Source: Phallusia fumigata (taxonomy: Eukaryota > Chordata > Ascidiacea > Phlebobranchia > Ascidiidae). From it: DNA of 64,000 nucleotides. The notes under the pieces were generated by a model. That model was given only the letters and a program-made list of their open reading frames with translations, ran no database searches and had not been told where the DNA came from. The DNA lies in NCBI GenBank assembly GCA_008931825.1, contig QXVZ01029387.1, positions 389,060-453,059 on the forward strand, written 5' to 3'. Both the position numbers and the translations under genes were made by a program. Position 1 is the first letter of the stretch. Each line of letters starts with the position of its first letter. This document shows positions 38,034-55,200 of the stretch, one piece after another.

Positions 38034-38507
38034 GAGGCGTTACACCGTATCATAATATGCCTTTCAAGCATTTCTAGTCAGCAAGGCTTGGCTAGAAAAA
38101 TCTAGCCTGCGGTGGGATCCGGAGCTGGCGCTCTACCAACTGAGCTACGCAGGCACGGCGGTGAGCTTGCCAAAAGCCGAATCACAGACACCGCTGCCTG
38201 CTGTATGCTGCATATGTCGGCTTCTAGTAGGGGATCGCCAGATCGGCCATAGCATTCAAATGTGAATTATATGCTTGCGCATACTTGCTGCAAGAGGCGT
38301 TATATCGCATCATAGTCGGCCTTTTAAGCATTTTTAGTCAGAAAGGCATGGCTAGAAAAATCTAGATTGCGGTGGAATTCGAACCCAACACAGAAACCTA
38401 TCCGGGGCTGGCGATCTACCAACTGAGCTACGCAGGCGGGGCGGTAAGCTTACCGAAAGTCGAATCACAGACACCGCTGCCTGCTGCACTTCTAGTCGGG
38501 GATCGCC
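38034..38507 (-). repeat. Tandem pair of tRNA-derived SINE units
   Basis: Two units about 260 bases apart share GAGGCGTTA, GGCTAGAAAAATCTAG, CTACCAACTGAGCTACGCAG and ACACCGCTGCCTGCTG. On the minus strand each has a tRNA-like head: GCCTGCGTAGCTCAGTTGG (A box). Unit 2 (head 38437-38365) keeps GGGTTCGAATTCC (B box). Unit 1 (38154-38105) has lost the T arm but keeps a pairing acceptor stem (GCCTGCG / CGCAGGC). Neither folds as a full tRNA. Confidence 0.75.
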
Positions 38508-39271
38508 TACTAGATCGTTGACCTACATGAAAGCTCCAAGGCCGATCCCAGTATTATATATGCGCACGCATGTAATTTATATTTAAATCCCAAAGAAATT
38601 GGTAACAATTCAAGACGAAAACACAACATATGTTTGTATTTTTAAATTTGTAAAAAGGCTGGGGGTCGAATGATTTAGACCCCTGACCTTGGCATAAAAC
38701 TTGTCCCTGAAAATCATTCTACAGGTTATGGGCCAGCAGGACAATATTATATCTGGTCTTTTTGTATGCTTTAATTTTTGCGCCTTAAGATCGCAGCGAA
38801 TAACCTCCCAACATAAAACAAGGCGTTGCGAAAAATGTCATCAAACGAAAAGTACGAGGACCCAGGCCCGGCATTTGCTGCAGCGCCTAATCAAACGCTG
38901 TAGTCGCACCAATGCGAACGAGATTGGTTTTCAAATAAACGCCTAATAACTTGTCGTGCTAGTGAGACGCTGCTTAAATAAATCCTTTATGCAACACGTA
39001 TACCGAATAATGGCAAGTAAAGCTCTTCCTATAGAATTAATGCAAGCGAAGCGAATGTTTATTGTGCTTGTATTAAAGCCAACTTAAACAGTCACAAAAA
39101 CTTTTGTGTTGTTACGTTTATCTGGGCAAAATACCTAACCACTAACAATTAACTAGGAAATGGATGTTACTCCCTCGATGACACTCTTAAGAAAAGTAAC
39201 CATTTAGGTGTTCCAACAGGAAGCCAGTTTAAACCACACTAGACTACAAAATTGGCAACGGACAAAACATT

Positions 39272-44521
<5,250 letters not shown>

Positions 44522-46111
44522 ACAGATGTACAGAACAAAAACTGTTTGCTAATTTACAAGTTATATAAATATTCCTGTGTTTGAAGAGAAACCACAACAT
44601 TACCTACACTGTGGACTTTGTCGAAAAAATAGGTTGACAGCCTAAACAAAATCGGTTCCGATGCCATAGCTGCGTAAGAAACATTTACACTTAGTGCAAG
44701 GTTTAAACGGCAGATTCTCAAATCAAGTCTCTGGTGCTATAAATTAACAATTAAGTAAAAAGTGCTACTGAACTTCTGTTAGAAGTCTGAACATCATGAC
44801 CAATTAACTAAGAATGGGTGTCTGGTTTCAATGATTGGTTTGGTGGTATGGGTAACACTATGGCCATTATGCAAAACAATATATATGTCTTAAAAAGGAC
44901 AATCTCAATACCTCATCCAGCTCTTACTGTATGCAACTGGTGGTCAACAATGATGATCCACTTATTAGATTACTTAACCTAAAATGTTAATATACTACTA
45001 ATCTGTACAATCCTTTTATCGTTGCCAGCTAATTATTTCTGCATATCACAAACAAATTAAAATAGTGTTTATACTTGAAAAGTTTTATACTTTACCCTAA
45101 GGCCTATGCCTCATAGCACATTTTAATTAAATACCAATGACAATCCTGAACAACTTTACAACTAACATGTTACCGACACAATTAACGAGTCTTCTTAACT
45201 TAAGGGAGCCGGTATATAAACAGTAACTACGTGTCAGCGTCAAAAGAAGTAATGGGCAAAAGTTTTCATATAGTAGTGTTTGAGGGATTACAAAACCGCA
45301 ACGAAATATTGCATCAACCTTTTCATTAATTTTAGCTCAATATTTGCGCAGTTTTCTTGCAAACAAACGTTTACAAAACAACGGGCTCAGTTGCATCATT
45401 TATTTTGTAGTGGCAAATATACACGTGCGTAACTGCGTAACTATAAAGAACATATTTAATTCATCAATTTAAACCTCGCCGGCGAGAAGCGAAATAAACA
45501 GCAAAGACACAATTGAACTTAAGCAATCAGTCGAAAATATCTGAGCAACGCCAAAATGTGTATAAAGTGCAAAAAAATAAAGGTCATAATTGTAATTGTT
45601 GGACTTGGATGGGACATGCACATGAGATGTGACGTTACCAATTGATAGCGCAGTGTCGCTGGGAATAAAGGTGGGGCACTGTATTTATAAGAGTTATAAA
45701 TGCTCATCACATAACGAAGACCTCCGAATACACAAAAACAAAACAGACGCGCCGAATTCTTAGTTAAATGGTCTGGTCTTTGATATGTCGTTTTTAACTT
45801 GGCATTTACTTTTGATTATTTATATGTTGTGGTAACACATACATTTACACTGCCTTTCAAAAAAATATGTATACATTCATAAGATTTCTCAGCTTATATA
45901 ATAAAAAACGCTTTAGTGTTTGACCAATTTACATCTGATGAGCGCATGCACATCCGGTTCAGGTTTCGAAAGGAGCAATCCAGAAGCGAAAGTCGTTTCA
46001 GTACCTAGGTTTGTCAGCTGCTTGGTGCCTTTTAATTTCAAAGTCTAATTGCAGCAAAATGTGCGAGTTCAATGTCTGTGGTTTGAAAGGTGGGTGCTGT
46101 TGGTTCATTGG

Positions 46112-46202
46112 CGCTTTAAATTTCCTCACTACTTAAGTTGCGCAGCTATTTCCGGTTCAGTGATTAATTTGGCATTAGTGCGATATGTTGTCGCTACGAT
46201 TT
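46112..46202. repeat. Dispersed repeat, second copy of 7171-7250
   Basis: TTGGCGCT, GCGCAGCTATTTCCGG, TGATT and TACGATTT occur in the same order as near 7.2 kb, with about 75 percent identity over the core by eye. Confidence 0.55.
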
Positions 46203-46932
46203 GTTTTTAAGCGACTCGACGCCTAAAAATACAATTTTAAATATTAAATGACTATTTCACTAAATTCGCACAACCAGATTACGTTCAACTGTTCCTAAAA
46301 TCAAATACTAACCAAGGATTACCAGTTTAAGTTTTGAAATCAGGCAAAAAGGAACAAAGTTCCGTAAAAACCAAATTTGATTGGCATCACAATCATTACA
46401 GCGTTTAACATGCTTATAAAGTTCGATTTTCTCACAAAAAAAAAACAAGATTGCTCTTATCCATCCCCCAAGTTACCAAATGCTTAACATATTTTAATTC
46501 ATACCACTATTTGTTTTGCCCTAAAGTCGGCTGTCAAATTAAAAATTGGTCCAAATTTCAGCTACCAAATTTTTTTTGTAGATCAAGACGTAAAAATCAG
46601 CCAACCTGGCAACAAATTCCCCCTGTATCTGTAAGGAGAAAGTACCTGCATAGTGAGCATAGAAATGTACGCCAACCGGGTATGTTTTTGTAATGTAAGC
46701 CTTCGAATCTCGGCCAAAATAAGCAAATCTTTAAAAAGGTGTTACAGGTTAGGGTAAGTTTGTTTCGGTTTTGCAGTTATTGCTTTTGCCCTGTGATGTA
46801 AAGTTTATTTTGAATACGTACATATAAATTTATTTATAACGTGTAAGTCTGTTACCTAGTGTATGAGATGACATCCGTATAATATCCGTCATATTATACC
46901 TGAACTAATTTTTTTCAAGGCAATCTCTAGTC

Positions 46933-47154
46933 CAGTGGTTCCCAACCCAAACCGGGGAGGAATTTGAAGGGTTAAGGGGAGGAATTTCAACCTTATAGTA
47001 AAGGTATTCATAATAAGTTTAGTATTTCTTATAAGGTAGACCAGTGGTTTCAAACATTTTAATATTACTTTTTATCAATTCTTGTCTATTAGGGGAGGAA
47101 TAAAAAGTTTCAAAATAAGCAAAGAGAATGCACAAAAAAGATTGGGAGCCACTG
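46933..47154. mobile_element. hAT-type MITE with perfect target duplication
   Basis: The ends CAGTGGTTCCCAACC and GATTGGGAGCCACTG are inverted repeats. Both sides carry the identical 8-mer CTCTAGTC (46925-46932 and 47155-47162), the hAT signature. Inside, at 47042, a second CAGTGGTTTCAAAC end begins, suggesting one element inserted in or recombined with a relative. It lies just upstream of the USP gene. Confidence 0.88.
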
Positions 47155-47274
47155 CTCTAGTCTATATACTTATACTCTAGTCTATTGTACAAAGTGAGAC
47201 TCTGAGATCATTAGTGATCATGTACAAATAGTGTTTTTATACTTTTACAAATTTGTGGGTTAAAATATTTTTAG

Positions 47275-50200
47275 GAAAGAAATGAATAGGGTCTAATATT
47301 TTGGATTCAACACCATGACAGAACAACATCAAAAAATGCGGAGGGGAAACAAAAAATCAACATTCAAAGCATTTGGAAACTTCTTTGCTATGCACATGGT
47401 TAAGAAGCTAGTAACAAAAAAAGCAAAAGTACAAAACAAATCTGAAGGATCCAAACACAAGCATCAAGACAAAGATGCTATTGAAGCTGGCTTTTCATCC
47501 AATGGCACTGATTCAGATGTAAACTTGCTGCGGACCAACTCTGTCAGCTCATCAAAGGTATTGAAGGTTGAAAATGGTCCTGAATCCTTTCTTACTAATG
47601 GTGTTGACTTGAGCTCTGTGAAAGCAACACCTGGAGCATTTGGGTTGATCAATCATGGAAATACATGTTACATAAATTCCATTGTTCAGTGCCTTAGCAA
47701 TACAGATGCACTTGCCGAATACTTTGTGATGGGTCAGTATAAAACAGATCTAAAGAACTGTCGAAAAGAAAGAAGTAAAAAATATGGAACAAAAGGAGAG
47801 GTTACAGAAAGTTTGGCTGTGTTGGTACGTAGTCTGTGGACAGGAACATATTCGCAGGAATTGACAAAACACCTGAAGGAAACTGTGGGAAAATTTGATT
47901 CACAGTACAAGGGCAACACTCAACATGACTCTCAAGAATTTCTACTGTGGCTGTTTGATAAATTACATGAAGATTTGAATCAATTGCCAACAAAGAAGTT
48001 TTCATTTTCGAGAAAACAATCAATTCGTAGAAACAGTTCTCACAAAAGTAGAAAAAAGCAATCATTTGTTCATAACAATGATACACACAATAATGTAGAT
48101 TTGAGCCCGAGCAGTTTTATACAAAAGGTCTTCCAAGGCCAGTATCAGTCCAGTCTTACTTGTCCAAACTGCAAAAAGAACAGTGATACCCGTGACCCAT
48201 TTCTCTGTGTGTCATTGCCCATCAGGCAGAGGACAACAAGGCCCGTTTATGTAAACATTGTATTTTTACCAAGCAAACGAAAAAGTGGCATTTTATCCAA
48301 AAGCATGGGAAAGGTATGGAGAATCGCGGTACAAGTGAACATTGAAGGAAAATTATATGACCTTCGACAAGCTGTGGCCAATGATTGTGGAATACATTCT
48401 AGGCTGCTTGCATTTGTGGAAATTCAACAAGATGGATTTCATGAATCCTATGGAGACGACCACTTGCTTTCTAAAATTCCTGCAATATCTTCAATGTCTT
48501 CAGTTACAAGCACATTGTATGCTTTTGAAATGCCTCATATCACAAAGCTGACAGCAGGCACACTGCCTCGCAACTTCGCCAGTAAATACAACAGACATAA
48601 CAAGGGTGACAAGGAAAAAAATAATTCCAGTTTTTCCAATCAAGACAGCATTGTCATCTTGTTTATCAACAAATTTGGTTCTAAGGACCAAGGTAAGGGT
48701 CACATGTTATCAAGTGCAAGGTTTGAAGTAAATTTATAATCCAACTATCTATGGGTATTTGAATCTAAATGTGTCATGTAATGAATTATGCAACAGTATT
48801 TTTATGTAATTCCACTGGCATTTAGTGGGTAGTATTTTTTATTTATTTGCAGAAGCGCTTCCAAAAACATATACTGCGGATAAGGTGCATCTTTCTTTAC
48901 CAGCTTGAAAAGTTAAAACATATGTCAATACTTGCTTTGACAGTTTATCTTAATACCACAACTGGGTAAAAATTCCTTGGTTTAAATTTTTCCTTCATTA
49001 TCTAAAACAGTGCTCTGCAACTGGTGTGTCACAACACACTGGTGTGCCACAAAGCAAAGTGTGTGTGCTGCAGTCATAGGCGCCGAATATGGGTATGCCG
49101 GGTATGCCTGGCATACGCGGGCGAAAATCTCGGGTATGCCGCATACCCGAGAATTTGACCGACGTTCGTCATGCGTTATTTACTGTTACGAAATTCTTTT
49201 GAACTTTAAACCATTCGTAACAAACGCCATTGAGTTCAAACGCGGGCATTGTCTCACAACCAGGTAATTTGTTCGCATGAGAAACCACAAAACACGAGGG
49301 AAAAAATGAGAGTAATAGTGACGTTATAGTGATCTGTGATGCAATAGCCGCTCTGGCGGGAAAGAAATATTAAATTTACAGCGGAGCGCTGCCGTCCGTA
49401 ACAAACATGTTTACATTCGTTCCCCGACACAACTCGTTGCCTTTCCCAACAGAAGGTGCTAGCTGGGAAAAAATCATTGAAAATTTCTGCGCACTTGTTA
49501 CATGCAGTTTTGGAATTTAAACATTCATTTTTGTGAGTTACGGAAACAGAAGTTCAATTGAGCATTATGGCGCTGCTGTGCAACGGACCACAATTTGTTT
49601 GTTATTCAATGCGGCCTTATCACGCAGGAACATGCGTTCGTTTGCAACAGTAACTAAAGTTTCAGGCGGTAAATTTGCGTTGCGAGAAGTGCTTAAACTG
49701 CAAGCCTTAACATAGTCTCACCCTATTAAGCTTCAAGAAAGATATTTGATTTTTTATTACGCCATTTTGTGACGTCATATAATTTGGCATACCCGAAAAA
49801 TTCAAAAGTCGGCGCCTATGGCTGCAGTGTTACTGTCATCTAACAAATGTTGAAAACAAGAACATTTTATCTTTGGCAAATATTAACCTTACAGCAAGTT
49901 TGCAATTTGCTAACGTTAGTTAGACCACCCACAAATGCACAAAATGTCGGTTGCAGGTGTATCGTGGAATTGAAAGTTTAAAAGGGTGATGTCAGTGAAA
50001 ACAGTTGTGGAGCACTGATCCAAGGTGTGGCACAACAAACAATGCAACCCTTACACATTCTACTTTTTATCATGTCAGTGTGACCTTATGCCCCTATTAG
50101 AATCCATACATGCTTGATACTCCTGCCCTATTTGTGGCACATACGTACACAAACCTTTTAAAAATTTGCAAGTGTAATGAAATCAGAAATTTCAAAATGC

Positions 50201-53200
50201 ACACAATTAAGTAGTCAGCAAAAAAAATTTGCTCGTATCAAGGCCAAAAATTGCCACCAAACATTGGAATGATAAGTATGCAAGACACTCATGCAAAAAT
50301 ATCTGGTATCCATTGCCACAGGCTTCGATTTTCGGGATGGCAGGGGTGGCGGCCACCCCACTGGAAATTTCTAGGGTGGCAGGCATTATAAAACCCCTAT
50401 GCTGCCACCCCAGAAATTTCCTGGACTCGTTTTTATATTCTGGCATTGAAAACATATGTTGTTTATACCAAACCTGTGCGAGACTAGCAACACAAATTTT
50501 TTTACGTTCGTCAAACATTGCAGGAGAAAGTCTCATTTCGCACATCTCATGTGCTTTATTCACCAATAATATTAGCGAGAACAGAAAGTATAATGACGCT
50601 ATGAACCTACAGTTGTTGTGTAATTTGATCACATGTCAGACCACTTGGATTTGATCATTTCGCCACCCCACATGAAAAAAACTTGCTAAAAAATCGACGC
50701 CTATGTCCATTGCATACATCGGAAAAAATATCAAACAACTATCATAACCAAATAGATTCATAATTTTTGTATTTTTAGGCAAACGGTTTGGTACCCCACT
50801 GGTGTTTAGAACCAGTAGAAGCATATCCAGTGAGGAGCTGCAAGGCACAATCACTACGTTGATGGGGGGTGCAGTAAAAAATGGCTTCAAACATGACAAC
50901 TTTAGCTCATTGTTTACGATTGAGGTAAAGTGGTTGGTTTATTATATATAACTAAATATATTATTATATTATAGTGGTGATGCAAACTTGCACCCAAAGA
51001 TTTGGAACCAAACTGAATGTCAACAAAAATGCATAATGGTGGTTGTTTGTACAAAATTGTATATACGTTGCTAATCCATGAAAACTCAGTTTTGACACAT
51101 TAAAACACCTCAAAACAAACCCATTGAAAAAATAACCTAAATATCAAGAAAAATTATGCTGACTATAGATAGTATTTTGTGGAAACTGCTTATAGCTTAC
51201 TAACAGTGTTTCATATTTTACCAGTTAAATTTTGCTTTTACCCCTGTTTCTGTTAATAGGTTATCGGTGGCTTGCCAAACAAAACTTGCATTCTCGAATC
51301 TCAACAACCACTAATGCTTCCAACTGTTGACAAAGCTTTGGAAAATTGTCCAGCAGGTGGGCCGCTACACATAAAATTGGTGGCAGTGTGGGAAAAAGGC
51401 AACAAATCAGGATTGTTTGACAAAGTCACTGAAGAGAAGGTGGGTAGTAAAGCATTAATTGAGTGTACAGTAGTTTGTTAAATTACCTTAACAGCTCCTT
51501 TTTCAAGACAATGGTAATATTGCTCTGAAAACATAGTTTTTAACATATGGTACTATAACTAAGATGTATTGATGTACACATAAACTATACTTCATTAATA
51601 TATATTGTCACTTTTTTATGGTCAACTGGCCCGAAACTTAAACTTGTTGTTTTAGCTGGACACTTCAACTTGTCCAGTGTTTGTACTTTCATCAAAAATT
51701 TTACTATCAGTGGCAACAATGTATTCGAATTATTTGTTTGTTAACTAAACACAACAAACAACAGTTAGAATTAAGGTTAGCTAAGCCCAGCAACCTGCTT
51801 ACCATGAAAATGCTTTCAGACCCAAAATAGTAAAAAAAGTTGAAACAAACAAACCAACATATATCATTGTTGCCTGGGCAACCAGTAGCTACTTAATTGG
51901 ACTTAAAACTAAAAGCGCAAAAAATGCAAGTTGTGATTAGGTTAGATTTCATTAAATGTTTTGTCTTGCTTTGTAATTCGCAGAAAAAAAACAAAGCTCA
52001 CACAGTCATGTTATAATACTGGCTCGGTTTCATCTGAATTTCGATTTAAATGTAACACCACACTTAAATGTGTGCTTGAAAGGATATTATGACTTCTCCA
52101 GCTTCTACACTTTGTCAGAAGGCAGTCCCCCTGAATCTTTTATCAAGAGACTTTTTTGTAGGTTGAAATTCAAGAAAGTGTTCGTCTGCAACGTTTGCTA
52201 CACGAGCAACCGATCACTTGCTCATTGGAGGAATGTTTTGATTCGTACACACAAGTTGAAGAATTGGGACCGGACGATTCCTGGCTCTGTCCCCACTGCC
52301 ACAAACAGCAACAGGGAACTGTCAAGAAGTTAAGTCTTTACACTCTTCCAGATGTTCTGATTTTGCACCTTAAGCGCTTTCGGGTATCAGAGGGAAAACG
52401 AACCAAATTGTGCACAAGAGTGGAATTCCCTGTAACTGGCTTGGATATTTCGAAACACATTTATTGGTGAGGAGGTTGATGAAAAAACTACATTTTTAAT
52501 TAAATATGTTTTGTTGGTTTAAAACCTTCCGGCACCCAGCTGCTGACAAAAGAATATTTTTAAGTGTCTATTGAATTGGAAACACAAAAAACAGACTAGA
52601 AGAGTGGCTTAACTAAAAACATAACTGTTAGAGAACTGGTATGTAGTGAATACATTTTACTGCAAATGTTTCGATCGTCACTGTAATGCATAACTAGTGA
52701 TGACAGCAGCCATTGCCGAAACATTTGAAATAAAATGTAATTTACTACATATATGTTCTCTGACAGTTAAGTTTTTATTGAATTGCATGCTAACAAATGT
52801 GTTGGACCTATTTCGTACCAATCATACTCTGTGTAAATACTACGCTAACAAATAACAACGGATTTTTTTAGTGATCCATTAAAGCATTCATCAAACCCAA
52901 CGAAAGCAGGTGCATGGAGAAGCGAAGGCTTAAATAACCATTTACATGGTGGAGAGGAGTACCTGTATGATTTGTATGCTGTGTGCAATCACTTTGGTAA
53001 CCTCAACTCTGGACATTACACAGCATGTTGTAGCAATCCATTGAATGGAAAATGGTAACTAAATGGACAGTTTAATCTACAATCTACAATGAAAAACTTT
53101 AGACCTGGGTTTTTAACTGGAGGTGCAAGGGGGTATGAGGATGGTATTTCAAATTACCCTGCATCTGTCCCTGGATTAGGAAGAAAAAGTTTTGCTGCTG

Positions 53201-54163
53201 TGATTTTAGCTGAATTTAATGTACACAAAAAGAATAACTTATTTAATAATTTGTTCTGTGTTTGATGTAATTTTTTAATTATATTTATTGTTTCGCAAAA
53301 TCAATAGGCATTTGTCATGGTTATTGTAATGTTAGCGACTAATGCAGCTTACACATACTTTTTGCATTTTCATAGGTACCAATTTGATGACAACAACACA
53401 GAAGTTGTGGCTGAACAGGATTTGTCATCACAGTCAGCATATATCCTGTTTTATCAACGTAGATCCGTATCTGCTGCTTTATCCTGTGGTGGAATGTCCA
53501 ACAACTCAATCATGTCTGACCATTGGGCCTTTAACTTGCCTCAATACAAGCAAAAAGTGCAGGTATGTTGTGTGAACTATCATAAATACAAAAGGTTGTC
53601 TCTCATTGGTGCGTAATGCATGGTTTCAAATGCTGAAAAAAATATAGACCAGTACTTGTGTCTAAAAATTTTTCTTCGTTTTGATGTTGACAACAGCGTT
53701 TGCCGAAACAGAGAAAATGTTTCACACACACAAGTGCTGGCTTGTATCTTCTTATTCCATTTACTTATTGTATAAACTGAGTTTTGGTTAACCTTCGCAC
53801 TTGGGAAATTAGGTTACAACCGTCGATTGTTGTTGATTTCAGTTCACATCGCAAAGTCGTTTGAATCACCACTCTGTTGCTCATGGAAACGGCAATCTTG
53901 CAATCGACTCTGTTTTAAGCAATTGCAACAAGATCAATGCTGCTGTGAGCGTGATGCAAAATAAGGGCAAGCTTGAAGATGAGGAAAATGATGAAGGCGG
54001 ATTCGATGCTCCGGGTCGACCGTATGTCCGGGGTTTGCGGCGGCAAAACTCAGCCATAGTGGGTAAGGCTGACGGTGGACAAAAAAATGGCGAATTGCGG
54101 GGTCGCCAGTACCGTTCATATCGCAGCAACCGGCGACTGCGCCAACAAACCAGTCCAGTATGA
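47275..54163 (+). CDS. USP43: Ubiquitin-specific protease, USP31/USP43 type
   Basis: Seven exons (47315-48692, 50779-50924, 51260-51439, 52162-52466, 52872-53054, 53376-53562, 53843-54163) give 899 residues. It is a cysteine protease that removes ubiquitin. The Cys box [20 protein letters not shown] places the nucleophile at C118; [20 protein letters not shown] follows; the His box NSGHYTA has H718; WYQFDDN and [11 protein letters not shown] close the fold. Zinc-type cysteine pairs appear as CPNC and CPHC. The long insert between box halves and [10 protein letters not shown] match vertebrate USP43 and USP31; a tunicate gene would be co-orthologous to both. The C-terminal tail after the catalytic domain is much shorter than in vertebrates and ends in Arg-rich sequence. 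An acceptor (ATATTTTTAG, ending 47274) precedes the start by 40 bases. Intron 1 is filled with hAT elements. Confidence 0.92.
49008..50017. mobile_element. hAT-type element in USP intron 1, host of a nested insertion
   Basis: The left end CAGTGCTCTGCAACTGGTG is inverted at the right as CAGTTGTGGAGCACTG. The 8-base flanks ATCTAAAA and ATCCAAGG agree at five positions, so the insertion is old. A younger element occupies 49075-49820 inside it. Confidence 0.7.
49075..49820. mobile_element. Nested hAT-type element, CATAGGCGYCGA family
   Basis: Ends CATAGGCGCCGAATAT and (inverted) CATAGGCGCCGACTTT are flanked by the identical 8-mer GCTGCAGT (49067-49074 and 49821-49828). The interior includes GGGTATGCCGGGTATGCC repeats. 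It is 746 bases long without a convincing transposase frame. Confidence 0.88.
50317..50705. mobile_element. Second CATAGGCGYCGA-family hAT element
   Basis: The ends CACAGGCTTCGATTTT and (inverted) CATAGGCGTCGATTTT belong to the same family as the element at 49075-49820. Both sides carry the identical 8-mer TCCATTGC (50309-50316 and 50706-50713). The interior has inverted GGGGTGGC/GCCACCCC words. It is 389 bases and non-coding; open frames on both strands are by-products of its symmetry. Confidence 0.88.
52623..52768. repeat. Imperfect hairpin (foldback) element in USP intron 4
   Basis: AACTGTTAGAGAAC...ATGTAGTGAATACATTTTA on the left pairs with the right arm ending TGTTCTCTGACAGTT. The arms are about 50 bases with a spacer containing GTGATGACAGCAGCCATTGC and CGAAACATTTG. 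The same kind of hairpin occurs in LIG4 at 58341-58455. Confidence 0.75.
53648..53740. repeat. Hairpin element in USP intron 6
   Basis: CCAGTACTTGTGT pairs with ACACAAGTGCTGG. The spacer contains GATGTTGACAACAGCGTTTG followed by CCGAAACAG, the same core as the other two hairpins. Confidence 0.65.
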
Positions 54164-55200
54164 ATGCTGCCACTTTTATGTTTTGTAAAGTTATAAGCTG
54201 CTGTTTGTCTTTCATATATGTTTTAACGCGGTGCAAACGCTGTACATGGAAGTTCGTGGTCTTCCTTCAACGATTGTGATATTTTGTCTGGGCAGTGTTA
54301 CTATTTCATATCCTTTTGTTATAAGCTGTTGTTTCATGTATCGTTTGTTCATGCAACAATTCTTTCTAAATGATGCTTTTAATTCAATCCTCTATCAATG
54401 TTGATGGTGCTCATCGTAATATTTGTCAATATTTTTTAAGAAACGAAAGTGCACTTTTGTGTAACATTTTCAAATAAATGTTTAATTTGAAGTTAGACGT
54501 GAAATGTGTCCAAGCACAAGCTGGTAAGAACCGGATAGTTAACCCGCATCTTACAAGAGGACAAACGAGTCTCATACTGATACAATGCCATTGGATTTAA
54601 ACAAACACTAGCTCAGCAATATCAAACAATCTGGTAAAACCTTGTGTTTTAAAACATGGCTTAGAACGTTTTTGTGAGTCTTCTGCCCAATATTTCTTGT
54701 TGCATTCTACCTGGACCTTTTGGGCATTGGCATTTTTACACCAAAATATGTGACAATTAAATGTGGAAACAACTGACAACAAGAGCGGTCGCCATTTAAG
54801 TGATGTTTAATCGAAATAATAGTATATCTAAATTATTTCACAACTTTTGACAAAAACACACATCGGAAAATGTCAAAATCTAGTACAAATTCTAATCCCA
54901 GCATCGCATGCCTAAAAGTCGTAAATCCTCGAACTTTCTATGGCGGGCGTTTGAGCTTCTTGTAATCGATCTTATGATTCGGAATAGTTGCCATAAGACA
55001 CAATGGCTAAATAAAGGACAATGAGTTGTTAAACCGCCCTTCTCGTGTTATCCTTTGTTCATAAACATGTCACAACAACTCGCTAACTGTTGGTGTGAGA
55101 GAGAGTTTTCACAATTTGCTCAGGTTAGTTGATCGAAATTCGGGAATACTTGTTGCACAAAATTTCACGCTCTCTAGGTTCAAAAACGCGGATAAAAAAC
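54164..55200. other. Intergenic between two plus-strand genes
   Basis: A poly(A) signal AATAAA for the USP gene is at 54473-54478. No coding exon was recognised in the rest, and the next gene starts at 55201 on the same strand. Confidence 0.5.
54473..54478 (+). terminator. Poly(A) signal of the USP gene
   Basis: AATAAA 310 bases past the stop codon. Confidence 0.55.

Larger units (their letters stand above)
36243..39271. other. Intergenic region with SINE-like repeats
   Basis: No gene was recognised. Contents: a dispersed repeat at 37705-37801 and a tandem pair of tRNA-derived units at 38034-38507. The promoter of the large membrane-protein gene should be just above 36242, but no motif stands out. 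Confidence 0.5.
44522..47274. other. Divergent intergenic region between KARS1 and the USP gene
   Basis: No exon was recognised on either strand. It holds a dispersed repeat at 46112-46202 and a hAT-type MITE at 46933-47154. The remainder is AT-rich and unstructured as far as I can see. Confidence 0.5.

Noticed and set aside
38105-38437. Possible functional tRNA genes
   Set aside because: Unit 1 lacks the T arm and unit 2 has no good anticodon stem and a mismatched acceptor stem; both sit in a repeated SINE-like unit.
48342-48551. Short second-frame open stretch inside the USP first exon
   Set aside because: Shadow of the conserved protease frame.
50207-50654. 141-codon open frames on both strands
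   Set aside because: They mostly fall within a hAT-type element with inverted interior words; similar length on both strands is a symmetry effect.
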